Numbered from the stretch's first letter, positions 1 through 7,121 are shown. The stretch is 18,049 nucleotides of DNA from an uncultured Fidelibacterota bacterium (GCA_937893835.1 CALCSS010000153.1:1-18049); one strand, 5' to 3'. Translations and numbers: made by a program. The notes: generated by a model from the sequence alone, not told the origin.

Positions 1-1252
1 TCATCTCTGTCGCTTCGGATCCAACAATATGCGCTCCCAAGAGTTCGCCATATTTTTTATCAAATATTAACTTCACAAACCCAGTAGTATCTCCAACTGC
101 CATTGCTTTGCCACTTGCCTGTAATGCAAATCTTCCAACCTGAATTTTATGACCTGATTCAATCGCTTGTTCCTCAGTCATCCCCAATGAACCAACCTGC
201 GGCTGACAATAGGTGCACCCTGGAACATTTGAATAATCAATTGGGGTCGTATCAATACCAACTGCGTGCTCAACTGCGACATGGCCTTGTGAAGAGGCAA
301 CATGGGCCAACCAGGGAGGACCAGAGACATCGCCTATTGCATAGATATTATGGATATTGGTCTTACTGAATTGGTCTGTCTTTATTGCGCCTGCCTCTGT
401 CTCTATTCCCAACTCTTCTAGTCCAATATCCTCTATGTTCCCCACAACACCCACTGCCATTAGCACCTTATCTGATTCTAATACCTCTCTAGAGCCCTTT
501 TTGTCAACGTGGACCTTGGCCTTGGTCTTCATACTCTCAATTTTTGAGACCTTCATTCCCTTGGATATTTTTATACCAGACCTCTCAAAACTTTTTTCAA
601 TCTCTTTTGATACGTCTATATCCTCATTGGGTAAGATCCTGTCCATCATCTCAATGATATGCACTCTCGTTCCAAATTCATTGAAGTAATATGCAAACTC
701 AATTCCTATCGCCCCTGAACCAATGATCGTCAAAGTCTTTGGAGGTTTTTCTAATGTCATTGCCTCTTTTGAACTGATGATACGATTTCCATCAAAGCCC
801 ATTCCAGGAAACGACCTTGGTCTTGCACCAGTGGCAATGATTATCTTCTTTGCCTCTATGGTCTCAGTTCTGGTCCCTTTCTTTACAGCTATCGAAGTAG
901 GTGAGACAAGGCTACCAGTGCCCTTGACATGTGTGACCTTATTTTTCTTCATCAAGAATTCAATGCCCTTACTTAGCCGAGCGGACACGTCACGACTACG
1001 CTTTACATTACTCTTAAAATCAACTTTAAATTTTTCAACCTTTATCCCATATTTATCAGCATGCTTTATCAGATTATAGACCTCTGCATTTTTTAGGAGT
1101 GCCTTTGTAGGGATACAACCCCAATTCAAACATATTCCCCCAAGTTTGTCCTTGTCTATGACGCAGACCTTTTGACCTAATTGTGCTCCACGTATTGCAG
1201 CAACATATCCTCCTGGACCTCCGCCTAGGACTGCAAGGTCATATCGAGGCAT
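1..1252 (-). CDS. lpdA: Dihydrolipoyl dehydrogenase (E3), C-terminus cut by window edge
   Basis: This FAD/NAD flavoenzyme reoxidises the dihydrolipoamide of 2-oxoacid dehydrogenase complexes or the glycine cleavage system in the cytoplasm. The reading frame runs open from an ATG at 1252 to base 1, giving 417 residues. Visible are the FAD-binding GGGPGG near residue 10, the redox disulfide motif GGICLNWGCIP (Cys41 and Cys46), the second FAD motif ATGARP near 140, the NAD-binding GSGAIG near 178, and an IYAIGDV motif before the dimerisation domain. The family is usually about 460 to 475 residues, so only some 50 residues, including the His-Glu catalytic pair, lie outside. Its start overlaps the folE stop as TAATG, which indicates translational coupling. 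No E1 or E2 subunit gene is in the window, so the complex it serves is unknown. Family identity is very secure; the symbol is by family. Confidence 0.95.
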   Translation of the reverse strand, partial: MPRYDLAVLGGGPGGYVAAIRGAQLGQKVCVIDKDKLGGICLNWGCIPTKALLKNAEVYNLIKHADKYGIKVEKFKVDFKSNVKRSRDVSARLSKGIEFLMKKNKVTHVKGTGSLVSPTSIAVKKGTRTETIEAKKIIIATGARPRSFPGMGFDGNRIISSKEAMTLEKPPKTLTIIGSGAIGIEFAYYFNEFGTRVHIIEMMDRILPNEDIDVSKEIEKSFERSGIKISKGMKVSKIESMKTKAKVHVDKKGSREVLESDKVLMAVGVVGNIEDIGLEELGIETEAGAIKTDQFSKTNIHNIYAIGDVSGPPWLAHVASSQGHVAVEHAVGIDTTPIDYSNVPGCTYCQPQVGSLGMTEEQAIESGHKIQVGRFALQASGKAMAVGDTTGFVKLIFDKKYGELLGAHIVGSEATEM

Positions 1253-1821
1253 TAATCAGATCTCCTATTGATAATTGATAGAAACTCTGATCGTGTTTCT
1301 GCTGAACTCTTGAACTGGCCAGACATTGCACTGGTAGAGGCAAAACTATTTTGTTTTTCCACACCACGCATCTGCATGCACATATGTCGACCCTCCATCA
1401 CCACGGCAACACCCTTGGGGTCTAATACATCCTTGATCGCGCCTGCGATTTGATGAGTTAATCGCTCTTGGACCTGAAGCCTCCTTGCGTACATATCTAT
1501 GATCCTTGGTATCTTGGATAATCCAATTACCTTTCCATTAGGTATGTATCCAACATGCGCTTTGCCAAAGAACGGTAATAGGTGGTGCTCACACAATGAG
1601 AAAAATTCAATATCTCGGACAATGACCATATCATTTGCATCCTCATTGAAAATCGCGCCATTGATTATGTCATGGATATTCTGAGTATAACCTCTGGAGA
1701 AAAACTTCCAAGACTTGGCAACTCTTGTGGGTGTCTTCAAGAGTCCTTCTCTGTCAATATTCTCGCCGATCTCTCCCAGAAGTTCTCTGGTCAATTCTTC
1801 TATTTTTTTTGTTTCATCCAT
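1252..1821 (-). CDS. folE: GTP cyclohydrolase I, type IA
   Basis: The enzyme converts GTP to 7,8-dihydroneopterin triphosphate, the entry step for tetrahydrofolate and also for the queuosine precursor preQ0. The 189-residue length is normal for a bacterial FolE. The zinc site is intact: Cys77 and His80 in the CEHHLLP motif and Cys148 in HMCMQMRGV. The conserved active-site stretch GLSKIPRIID (about 100 to 109) and QERLT (118 to 122) are also present. A purine-rich GAGGAAG stretch lies about 10 bases before the ATG, inside the end of the upstream transporter gene. It sits five bases downstream of that transporter and overlaps lpd. With the QueD-like gene two positions upstream, it probably supplies the pterin substrate for queuosine as well as folate synthesis. 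Type IA is called because all three metal ligands are present. Confidence 0.96.
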   Translation of the reverse strand: MDETKKIEELTRELLGEIGENIDREGLLKTPTRVAKSWKFFSRGYTQNIHDIINGAIFNEDANDMVIVRDIEFFSLCEHHLLPFFGKAHVGYIPNGKVIGLSKIPRIIDMYARRLQVQERLTHQIAGAIKDVLDPKGVAVVMEGRHMCMQMRGVEKQNSFASTSAMSGQFKSSAETRSEFLSIINRRSD

Positions 1822-1826
1822 AGTCG

Positions 1827-2486
1827 TTATTCTTCCTCAATTTCTGCGATTTCTATCTTCCCTTTCAATAGATATATGGCCCCATAGATTATTGGAGTAT
1901 CGATGAGTGCCATCATCATCTTGAACAACCAACCGTCCAGAATGGCTGAATAGATCTGGCCTGACTCCCAGACCCCAATAAACAAAATAGATATCACTAG
2001 AGTGGTATCGACAAATTGAGAGGCAATTGTGGAACCATTGTTTCTCAACCACAGGTGTTTTCCATTGGTCAATCTCTTCCAAAAGTGGAATATTTTGACG
2101 TCTATGAATTGTGCAAATAAGTATGCGAACATGGAAGCAGCGATCAATCTCCATGCATTTTGGAAGACCGAGTTATAGGTACCATCACTCACAATGGAAC
2201 TGGGAATTGCCTCAAACTGTGAGCCCAACCACAAAAAGGACAAGACAAACATAGAGGCAACAAATCCAGATAAGACAACCAGATTGGCTCTTCTCTGGCC
2301 ATATAACTCAGAAATAAGGTCAGTGACCAAAAAGGTCAGAGGATAGGGAAGTATACCCGCTGAGACTATGAAGACCTTGAATCCAAGGTCGACTGTGACA
2401 AATTTATTTGCAATTAGATTGCATGTGACCAATGAGGCTATGAAGATACCAGACAGGATGATGTAGAACTGATCTCTGAACTTCAT
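1827..2486 (-). CDS. Queuosine precursor transporter (YhhQ/VUT, DUF165 family)
   Basis: This is a 219-residue integral membrane protein with about six hydrophobic segments (roughly residues 8-25, 38-58, 70-90, 113-132, 160-176 and 185-207). The family signature is clear: AGILPYPLTFLVTDLISELYG around residues 43 to 63 and SQFVDTTL around 157 to 163. The family imports queuosine precursors such as preQ0 or preQ1 (known for E. coli YhhQ). The start ATG overlaps the queD stop as TGATG, and folE begins five bases after its stop, so the three are almost certainly one transcript. Having a queuosine-precursor importer next to two de novo pathway genes suggests both import and synthesis. The family includes members whose substrate is untested, so preQ0/preQ1 specificity here is inferred from family and neighbours. 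Confidence 0.9.
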   Translation of the reverse strand: MKFRDQFYIILSGIFIASLVTCNLIANKFVTVDLGFKVFIVSAGILPYPLTFLVTDLISELYGQRRANLVVLSGFVASMFVLSFLWLGSQFEAIPSSIVSDGTYNSVFQNAWRLIAASMFAYLFAQFIDVKIFHFWKRLTNGKHLWLRNNGSTIASQFVDTTLVISILFIGVWESGQIYSAILDGWLFKMMMALIDTPIIYGAIYLLKGKIEIAEIEEE

Positions 2487-2899
2487 CAGTCTTGAGGCCC
2501 GTAATAGTCTGTGTGGATCGAATGCGTCTCTACCAGTCGCAATCGATGCAATTTCCCCTGATCTAGACCATCACCAATCTGATCCCATATCCATATCAAT
2601 ATGTTTTCTGAAGATGGTTGTCTATCCTTAAACCAGTCAATGTCTTGCTCGATCTGTGAGTGATCTAAGATGTCAATGACCTTTGACCTGATGATCTTTT
2701 TTAATTTCTGTAGATCGACCAACCAACCCGTGTCTGGGTCAATGGGACCGGATACCGAAACCTCTAGTACATAATTATGACCATGTGTATTGTAATCTTT
2801 GCCAAATACTTCGAAGTTTTTTTCATCAGACCAATGATCATTTCCATATTTGTGTGATGCACAGAAATGATATTTTTTTGTTATGACAGGGTTACTCAT
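2486..2899 (-). CDS. queD: 6-pyruvoyl/6-carboxy-tetrahydropterin synthase family protein (QueD-like), catalytic Cys absent
   Basis: The protein belongs to the PTPS/QueD fold, which acts on dihydroneopterin triphosphate. I chose the ATG at 2899 (137 residues); an in-frame TTG at 2911 would add only four residues. Numbered from that TTG, the zinc ligands are His20 in FCASH and His43 and His45 in THGHNY. The LDHS motif (82-85) and the pterin-binding glutamate in VETHS (Glu128) are also present. Relatives usually have a cysteine just before the HGH motif (FGxCxxxxHGHNY). Here the sequence is FGKDYNTHGHNY, with Asp39 at that place and the segment about two residues shorter. The only cysteine is Cys17, in the first zinc motif. 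Operon partners (queuosine-precursor transporter, FolE) favour a QueD role in preQ0 synthesis. A side-chain-cleaving PTPS-III-like role in folate synthesis is an alternative. Family is secure; reaction is less so. Confidence 0.85.
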   Translation of the reverse strand: MSNPVITKKYHFCASHKYGNDHWSDEKNFEVFGKDYNTHGHNYVLEVSVSGPIDPDTGWLVDLQKLKKIIRSKVIDILDHSQIEQDIDWFKDRQPSSENILIWIWDQIGDGLDQGKLHRLRLVETHSIHTDYYGPQD

Positions 2900-3163
2900 T
2901 CTCAAATTCAAAATATGTTAGGCTAATTTAATTCTTGCGCCAATTAGGATAAATAGGCAAAGAACAGGATTGATTTTCATAGATCATTAAGTGATTATAA
3001 AGATAAATCATATACCCTAATTTAGTTCAATGTTGATTATCAATTAAATCCAACATCCAAAAATATTGCACTGATTCATTTAATGAGAACAACTATGAAA
3101 AAGCTACTGAATCAGGTTGAATTTTTTACAGTCACAACAAATATTTAAACTCTAACTTCATAA
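2900..3163. promoter_or_regulatory. Divergent intergenic region between queD-like operon and nth
   Basis: This 264-base, very AT-rich gap separates the divergent starts of the queD-like operon (minus) and nth (plus), so it should hold both promoters. On the minus strand there is a perfect TATAAT (2995-3000) but no good -35 box at the usual spacing. On the plus strand, TTGAAT at 3117-3122 precedes a weak AT-rich -10 (about 3141-3147) and would leave only a very short nth leader. A small palindrome, TTGAT-T-ATCAA, lies at 3033-3043 and could be an operator, but this is a short match in AT-rich DNA. Neither gene has a clear Shine-Dalgarno sequence. I see no convincing riboswitch or small gene; a preQ1 or tetrahydrofolate riboswitch would be plausible here, but I could not identify one by eye. 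Confidence 0.4.
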
Positions 3164-3805
3164 ATGAAAAGAATAGACAAAGCAAAAAAAATAGGCGATA
3201 TACTTGATGATCTATATCCTAAAACCCCAATACCTCTAGACCACTCAAGCGCCTACACATTGCTTGTTGCGGTAATGCTATCTGCGCAAACAACAGACAA
3301 GAAAGTAAATCAAGTGACACCCGAATTATTCAGATACGCAAAGACACCCGAGTCAATGGCCAAACTTGAAGAAAATAAAATTAGAAGTATAATAAAAGAA
3401 ATTGGATTGGCACCTACAAAAGCAAAAAACCTAAAAAAAATGGCTGAGCAATTGATTCGATCTGGTGGGATGCATCCAGACTGGGATTTCCTTGAGGGTC
3501 TGGCAGGTGTCGGTCACAAAACTGCCAGCGTCGTCATGTCACAGTGGTATGGATTCCCTGCATTCCCAGTGGACACCCACATTCATAGACTCTCTGCCAG
3601 ATGGGGATTGTCAAAGGCCAAGAATGTAGAGATGACAGAATATGACCTTAAGAGGTTGTGGCCTAAAGAGGAATGGAATAAGAGACATCTCCAAATTATT
3701 TTTTTTGGTCGTGAGCATTGCCCCGCTCGAGGCCATGACCTAAAAACATGCTTGATCTGTAATTGGGCTGCATCAAAAAAAAGAATAAAGCAGGAAATGA
3801 TCTGA
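3164..3805 (+). CDS. nth: Endonuclease III-type DNA glycosylase/AP lyase (three-cysteine variant)
   Basis: This base-excision repair enzyme removes oxidised pyrimidines and cleaves the abasic strand. The 213-residue length is typical. The helix-hairpin-helix GLAGVGHKTA carries the catalytic Lys119, followed by the GPD-type VDTHI with catalytic Asp137. The N-terminal LSAQTTD (39-45) is also family-typical. At the C-terminus the canonical iron-sulfur pattern C-x6-C-x2-C-x5-C is replaced by C186-x9-C196-x2-C199, and there is no fourth cysteine anywhere in the protein, so a four-cysteine cluster cannot form. It is the only plus-strand gene, transcribed away from the queD-like operon and towards the receiver-like gene. 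No Shine-Dalgarno sequence precedes the ATG. MutY is excluded because the long C-terminal domain is missing. Confidence 0.94.
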   Translation: MKRIDKAKKIGDILDDLYPKTPIPLDHSSAYTLLVAVMLSAQTTDKKVNQVTPELFRYAKTPESMAKLEENKIRSIIKEIGLAPTKAKNLKKMAEQLIRSGGMHPDWDFLEGLAGVGHKTASVVMSQWYGFPAFPVDTHIHRLSARWGLSKAKNVEMTEYDLKRLWPKEEWNKRHLQIIFFGREHCPARGHDLKTCLICNWAASKKRIKQEMI

Positions 3806-3826
3806 CTTCATTGAATATGATATTTT

Positions 3827-3850
3827 ATATTTGGTAGTTGATCACCAATA
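3827..3850. terminator. Weak hairpin between convergent genes, possible terminator
   Basis: The 52-base gap between the converging nth and receiver-like genes contains TTGGT (3831-3835) and ACCAA (3844-3848) around an 8-base loop. The stem extends by about three A-T pairs past a one-base bulge. The flanks are AT-rich but neither side has a clean run of T, so a bidirectional terminator is only a possibility. Confidence 0.3.
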
Positions 3851-3857
3851 TTTAATG

Positions 3858-4211
3858 TTATTCGTTCGCATCAATCAACTCAGAGATCAGGTTAGGAATA
3901 TTCTTTGCTAGACTGGCCCTAGTCACTATTATATCACATCCAGCAGAACGGAACTTGGATGCATCTCGATTATTGATACTGGCCATACTTCCAATGACCC
4001 TAAGTCCCTTTCTCTTTAACTCTGATATGAGTCCAACGGATGAAAAGACCTTTTCGTCAAGGTCCACGATTGCCATTTTTGTATGCTGGCTGAATTTATC
4101 AGGGTTTGTGTTTTCATCAGTGAACTCAATCTGGCGATCAAGGTCTACACATGCTGAGGACAACTTGGACCCTAATTCAAAATCTTTTACAAAAAGAATT
4201 ACCTCGATCAT
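3858..4211 (-). CDS. Degenerate response-regulator receiver-like domain protein
   Basis: A small 117-residue protein with the alternating strand-helix pattern of a CheY-like receiver and no output domain. A putative phospho-acceptor Asp50 closes a hydrophobic strand (MAIVDLD). The usual N-terminal acidic pair is reduced to one acid (FVKDFE, Asp10), Ser75 or Ser78 fills the Thr/Ser position, and Arg98 replaces the conserved lysine of the normal TKP motif. It may therefore be a pseudo-receiver that binds partners without classical phosphorylation. I chose the ATG at 4211 because GGAG lies five bases upstream and the preceding DUF309 stop is two bases away; a TTG at 4241 is less likely. It is the last gene of the five-gene unit, and no histidine kinase is nearby. 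The receiver assignment rests on pattern, not on strong motifs. Confidence 0.6.
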   Translation of the reverse strand: MIEVILFVKDFELGSKLSSACVDLDRQIEFTDENTNPDKFSQHTKMAIVDLDEKVFSSVGLISELKRKGLRVIGSMASINNRDASKFRSAGCDIIVTRASLAKNIPNLISELIDANE

Positions 4212-4213
4212 AA

Positions 4214-4579
4214 TTACTCCAAGTTTGGTACTAAGTTCCAATCAAAATCAATTGGTTGCTCAATTTCATCATAGGCAAATCCGATGGACTCTATCTGACT
4301 TAATAATAGTTTGAGATCAATTCCTCGCTGCACTCCAGAATAAAGTTGAAACTTTTCTTTCGATTTACGAAGTAGATTCTTTGCACCTATCATATTTCCA
4401 TTTTCCAGATGAACAAAACTAACTGATAATTGAATCAATCCTTGGACAAATTTTCTATCCTCTAAATAATGATCTGACCAGAGATCTTCCCAAGACTCAT
4501 GTGCCTCAAAAAAATCGCTAGCTCTATAATGGCCAATTCCATCTTGAAATAATTTTTCTTTTATCGCCTCTTCAATCAC
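4214..4579 (-). CDS. DUF309 family protein
   Basis: This 121-residue, mostly helical protein carries the DUF309 signature FFEAHESWEDLW (residues 23-34) followed by QGLIQLSVSFVHLENGN (46-62). The His-Glu dyad in FEAHE and the GLIQ helix are the hallmarks of the family, which is small, cytoplasmic and widespread in bacteria and archaea. No reaction is established for it to my knowledge, although the conserved Glu-His-Glu set looks like an active or binding site. The start is a GTG at 4579 that overlaps the end of the preceding hydrolase gene by eight bases, with an AAGG-containing purine stretch upstream. The next gene begins two bases after its stop. Its place between an MBL-fold hydrolase and a receiver-like protein gives no clear pathway. 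Confidence 0.85.
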   Translation of the reverse strand: MIEEAIKEKLFQDGIGHYRASDFFEAHESWEDLWSDHYLEDRKFVQGLIQLSVSFVHLENGNMIGAKNLLRKSKEKFQLYSGVQRGIDLKLLLSQIESIGFAYDEIEQPIDFDWNLVPNLE

Positions 4580-5420
4580 TAATATCTACCTTATCCTTCA
4601 TCTTGTAATGTTTCCCATCTTGGTGTACTGTGCATGCCTGTATTAAGGGATCATGCTCAAAGAACAATATCCACTTCTCGTACTGCATTTTAGGTAAAAG
4701 CCTTTGCTTCTCTTCTATTGTCACCAACGGCTGCACATCATATGCCATAACCCAAGGTATTGGTATGTGTGCTGCTAGAGGAAAGATATCTGCACCATAA
4801 AATAATTTATTTGATCCATCTGAGATAATAGGATGTAGCAGACCAGAAGTATGTCCGTAGGTCAAATAGATATCAATCCCATCAATGAATGATTCCCTTC
4901 CGTCAATGATCTCGATCATATGATTCTGTGCCAACACCTTCCAATCATCCTCCATAAAACTGCCTGCATCCTTTTGGCTAGGATGATTGGCAAGTTCCCA
5001 ATTTTCCTTTGTTATCCAATACTTCGCATTGGGGAAGGTTGGCACTATCCTGCCTGAATCTATCTTTGTATTACCTCCTACATGATCAAAATGAAGGTGG
5101 GTACATATAACATCAGTTATATCCTCCGCAGAAAAACCATATTTACCAAGAGATCTCTCTATGCTATATCGATCAGTGTCAATATTATAGATATTTTTAT
5201 ATTTCTCTTCCCATTTGGTACCATTACCGGTATCAACCAGTATCTTTCTATGCTCGTTCACTAGTAAAAGGGACCGGGTCACCATATTGATTCGGTTCAG
5301 TTTATCTGAAGGGGCTTGCACTTGCCATACCTGCTTTGGTATTATTCCAAACATCGCACCACCATCCAATCCAAACTCAGATGTTTCAATGCTGTAAAGT
5401 TCATAATTCCCAATTTTCAT
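4572..5420 (-). CDS. MBL-fold metallo-hydrolase (AHL-lactonase-like)
   Basis: A 282-residue metallo-beta-lactamase-fold hydrolase without a signal peptide. The metal-binding motif is complete: THLHFDHVGG with His108, His110, Asp112 and His113, then His190 in YGHTSG, Asp211 in FYGADIF and His256 in FFEHDP. An early LVDTG strand (61-65) is typical of the fold. The arrangement resembles the N-acyl-homoserine-lactonase and small-molecule lactonase branch more than glyoxalase II or RNase Z, but the branch contains many enzymes of unknown substrate. The ATG overlaps the stop of the preceding gene as ATGA, and DUF309 starts inside its 3' end. Its substrate may be connected with the 326-residue neighbour, which shares the transcript. 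Fold assignment is secure; substrate is unknown. Confidence 0.9.
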   Translation of the reverse strand: MKIGNYELYSIETSEFGLDGGAMFGIIPKQVWQVQAPSDKLNRINMVTRSLLLVNEHRKILVDTGNGTKWEEKYKNIYNIDTDRYSIERSLGKYGFSAEDITDVICTHLHFDHVGGNTKIDSGRIVPTFPNAKYWITKENWELANHPSQKDAGSFMEDDWKVLAQNHMIEIIDGRESFIDGIDIYLTYGHTSGLLHPIISDGSNKLFYGADIFPLAAHIPIPWVMAYDVQPLVTIEEKQRLLPKMQYEKWILFFEHDPLIQACTVHQDGKHYKMKDKVDISD

Positions 5421-6397
5421 AGTAGTGTCAACTGATCAAATCTTGAACCCATATATGATAGCACATTTTCATCAGTGGCCTTGCACATAGAACGTATCGA
5501 CTCTAAAATTACCAAATTCCTTGCTTTTTCATTTTGTGTTTTTTCTTTATTGATTATTTTTTCAGCAAGTGCAATATATGATCTCTTTTCAGTATCCTTT
5601 AAAAAATGGCCATCGAGCAATTCCGTTGTGACTGACTCATTCAATTTTATCTTGCTTAGCCAGTAACTTAGTTCACGTCTGTACCCTCTTATCCTGACGT
5701 AGTTTCCATTCCAAATATTTTCAATGGCTGAAAAATAAATGATGTCTCCGCTTTTAATGATATTTTGTTTGATATCATCTGGAGTTATGTTCACAGCACT
5801 GTGAACATTATCTATCCCCTGCAATTTGATCTGGTCAAAAGCACACTTGATAAATGCCCAAGTATCATTCTTGTTCTCTTGGAACTGATAACTTCTCAAA
5901 AGATGATATATGAACACGGCATTTCGTGGTGCGCTTTGCAGTGCAAGTTCCGTCAACGTGTCCAATGTGGCCCTTGATCTATCTGAGGCCAAAAATGTTT
6001 TTGACATTATGGTCTCTGCCTTTTTCCAATCACTATTTTGACAAGCATCCTCAAGCTCACCAACAAATACAGTTTGCCCTATTCCATTTTTCACCACCCC
6101 ATCCAAATTGTCTTCATCATTGGATCTGTATTGAAACTCTAACAAATAATCAATCGCGAACCTCATTAGTGGTCTAGAGGGGTTTACCCTATCATCACCA
6201 ATGAAATTTTTTATTGAATTAATGACACAGATAGGATGCAATATTAATTTGCCATCATAAATGACCGAGGCACTCGCGAAAAGCATTTCATAAATTGCCC
6301 CGATCAATGATTCACCGATCAAATTAGATGAAACAATATCATAGCAGGACTGCTTATCTTTATTAAGTAAGGCAGATCGAAGGTTTTGATCAGCCAT
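5417..6397 (-). CDS. Uncharacterised helical protein
   Basis: I do not recognise this 326-residue protein. It has no signal peptide or transmembrane segment and looks predominantly alpha-helical and cytoplasmic. Possible landmarks are the LHPICVINSIKNFIGDD stretch (about residues 53-69), followed by a helix with Arg and Asp (PLMRFAIDYL), and RSYQFQENKNDTWAF in the second half. A scattering of His, Asp and Glu residues in helices could form a metal or cofactor site, but no known motif is evident. The ATG at 6397 follows a short AAAG purine stretch and begins seven bases after the lipoprotein stop. Its stop overlaps the MBL hydrolase start by four bases, so the two products are probably made in step and may act together. 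Absence of a recognised family is my judgement by eye. Confidence 0.8.
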   Translation of the reverse strand: MADQNLRSALLNKDKQSCYDIVSSNLIGESLIGAIYEMLFASASVIYDGKLILHPICVINSIKNFIGDDRVNPSRPLMRFAIDYLLEFQYRSNDEDNLDGVVKNGIGQTVFVGELEDACQNSDWKKAETIMSKTFLASDRSRATLDTLTELALQSAPRNAVFIYHLLRSYQFQENKNDTWAFIKCAFDQIKLQGIDNVHSAVNITPDDIKQNIIKSGDIIYFSAIENIWNGNYVRIRGYRRELSYWLSKIKLNESVTTELLDGHFLKDTEKRSYIALAEKIINKEKTQNEKARNLVILESIRSMCKATDENVLSYMGSRFDQLTLL

Positions 6398-6404
6398 CTT
6401 TCAA

Positions 6405-7067
6405 TTACTTTTTCTTTTTATTTGTTGGCCCTATATACATAAATAATTGCAGGGACAGACCTGTACTTTTTGAGAATTGCGTAGGCCAACCGCCATCAGG
6501 GTCTTTATGAGGAAAATCTGGGTTGTCTTCAAAACCGGCTCTAAAATCATGAAAGTATCCTGCCTCAATTCCCCACCGAGCACCAAAGCGCCTACCAAGC
6601 AAAGGTCCAAACCTAATGCTTCTATCATTTCCTGGTCCAGGATTCTCATAACTACCATCAGGGACTATCATCACCCTAAATCCGGTCCAACCAATATTGA
6701 ATGGACTTGCCTTGCCATCTCTAAGGCTACCCTTGAACATGTAATAAGTAAGGTCAAAACTAGAATTGGGTGAAAAACTATACGCAAGATTAAGAACCTC
6801 CCACCTACGATCTCTTTTCTTTAGAATACGATTAATATCTATACCTGTGCCAGACCCTGGGAGACCCAATTTGATTCCAATATCGGTATACTTGTTCAAA
6901 CCTTTTCTCCACCAGATCACAGGGATGATATTTTCTGCAGAAAATGAGAAGCCAGTATTTGTCTCTCCTTCAACTGGCATCTGTGGCAATACAGGAGGAT
7001 GAGAAGAACATCCAATACCAAATAGGATCAGAGTTATAAATAGAAGGCTAAGGTTCCGATTTATCAT
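6405..7067 (-). CDS. Lipoprotein, probable outer-membrane beta-barrel
   Basis: A 220-residue exported protein. The N-terminal hydrophobic segment ends in LFGIGC, with Cys20 as the likely lipidated residue followed by SS, so a lipobox is plausible although the -3 residue is glycine and not the usual leucine. The mature part alternates hydrophobic and polar residues and is rich in Gly, Arg and aromatic residues (for example GWTGFRVMIV, RFGPLLGRRFGARWGIEAGYF and SLQLFMYIG). This suggests amphipathic strands of a small beta-barrel or an outer-membrane-associated sheet. The C-terminus is a lysine run, which is unlike a classical Phe-terminated barrel. It heads the five-gene unit, with no Shine-Dalgarno seen and a hairpin just upstream that may separate it from the T9SS protein gene. 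The gene family was not recognised. Confidence 0.75.
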   Translation of the reverse strand: MINRNLSLLFITLILFGIGCSSHPPVLPQMPVEGETNTGFSFSAENIIPVIWWRKGLNKYTDIGIKLGLPGSGTGIDINRILKKRDRRWEVLNLAYSFSPNSSFDLTYYMFKGSLRDGKASPFNIGWTGFRVMIVPDGSYENPGPGNDRSIRFGPLLGRRFGARWGIEAGYFHDFRAGFEDNPDFPHKDPDGGWPTQFSKSTGLSLQLFMYIGPTNKKKK

Positions 7068-7074
7068 ATCAACG

Positions 7075-7102
7075 ACAAAAATACAGAAATCTCTTAGAGA
7101 TT
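7075..7102 (-). terminator. Probable rho-independent terminator after the T9SS protein gene
   Basis: In the minus-strand direction, AATCTC-TAA-GAGATT (7102 down to 7088) forms a perfect 6-bp stem with a 3-base loop, and the following bases read T-rich with a run of five T near 7083-7077. It lies 20 bases past the stop of the 591-residue gene and just before the lipoprotein start. This fits the end of the secreted-protein transcript, with the next gene then needing its own promoter. The stem is short and AT-rich, so termination may be partial. Confidence 0.55.
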
Positions 7103-7121
7103 AAAACCTAAAATGAAAAAC

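Noticed and set aside
103..1079. Plus-strand open frames opposite lpd.
   Set aside because: They lie antisense to a frame with all dihydrolipoyl dehydrogenase motifs, and their translations look like low-complexity Ser/Phe shadows.
3083..3148. A 21-codon plus-strand ORF ahead of nth (starts MRTTMKK).
   Set aside because: It is too short, has no Shine-Dalgarno sequence and no similarity I can name, so it is probably chance in AT-rich DNA.
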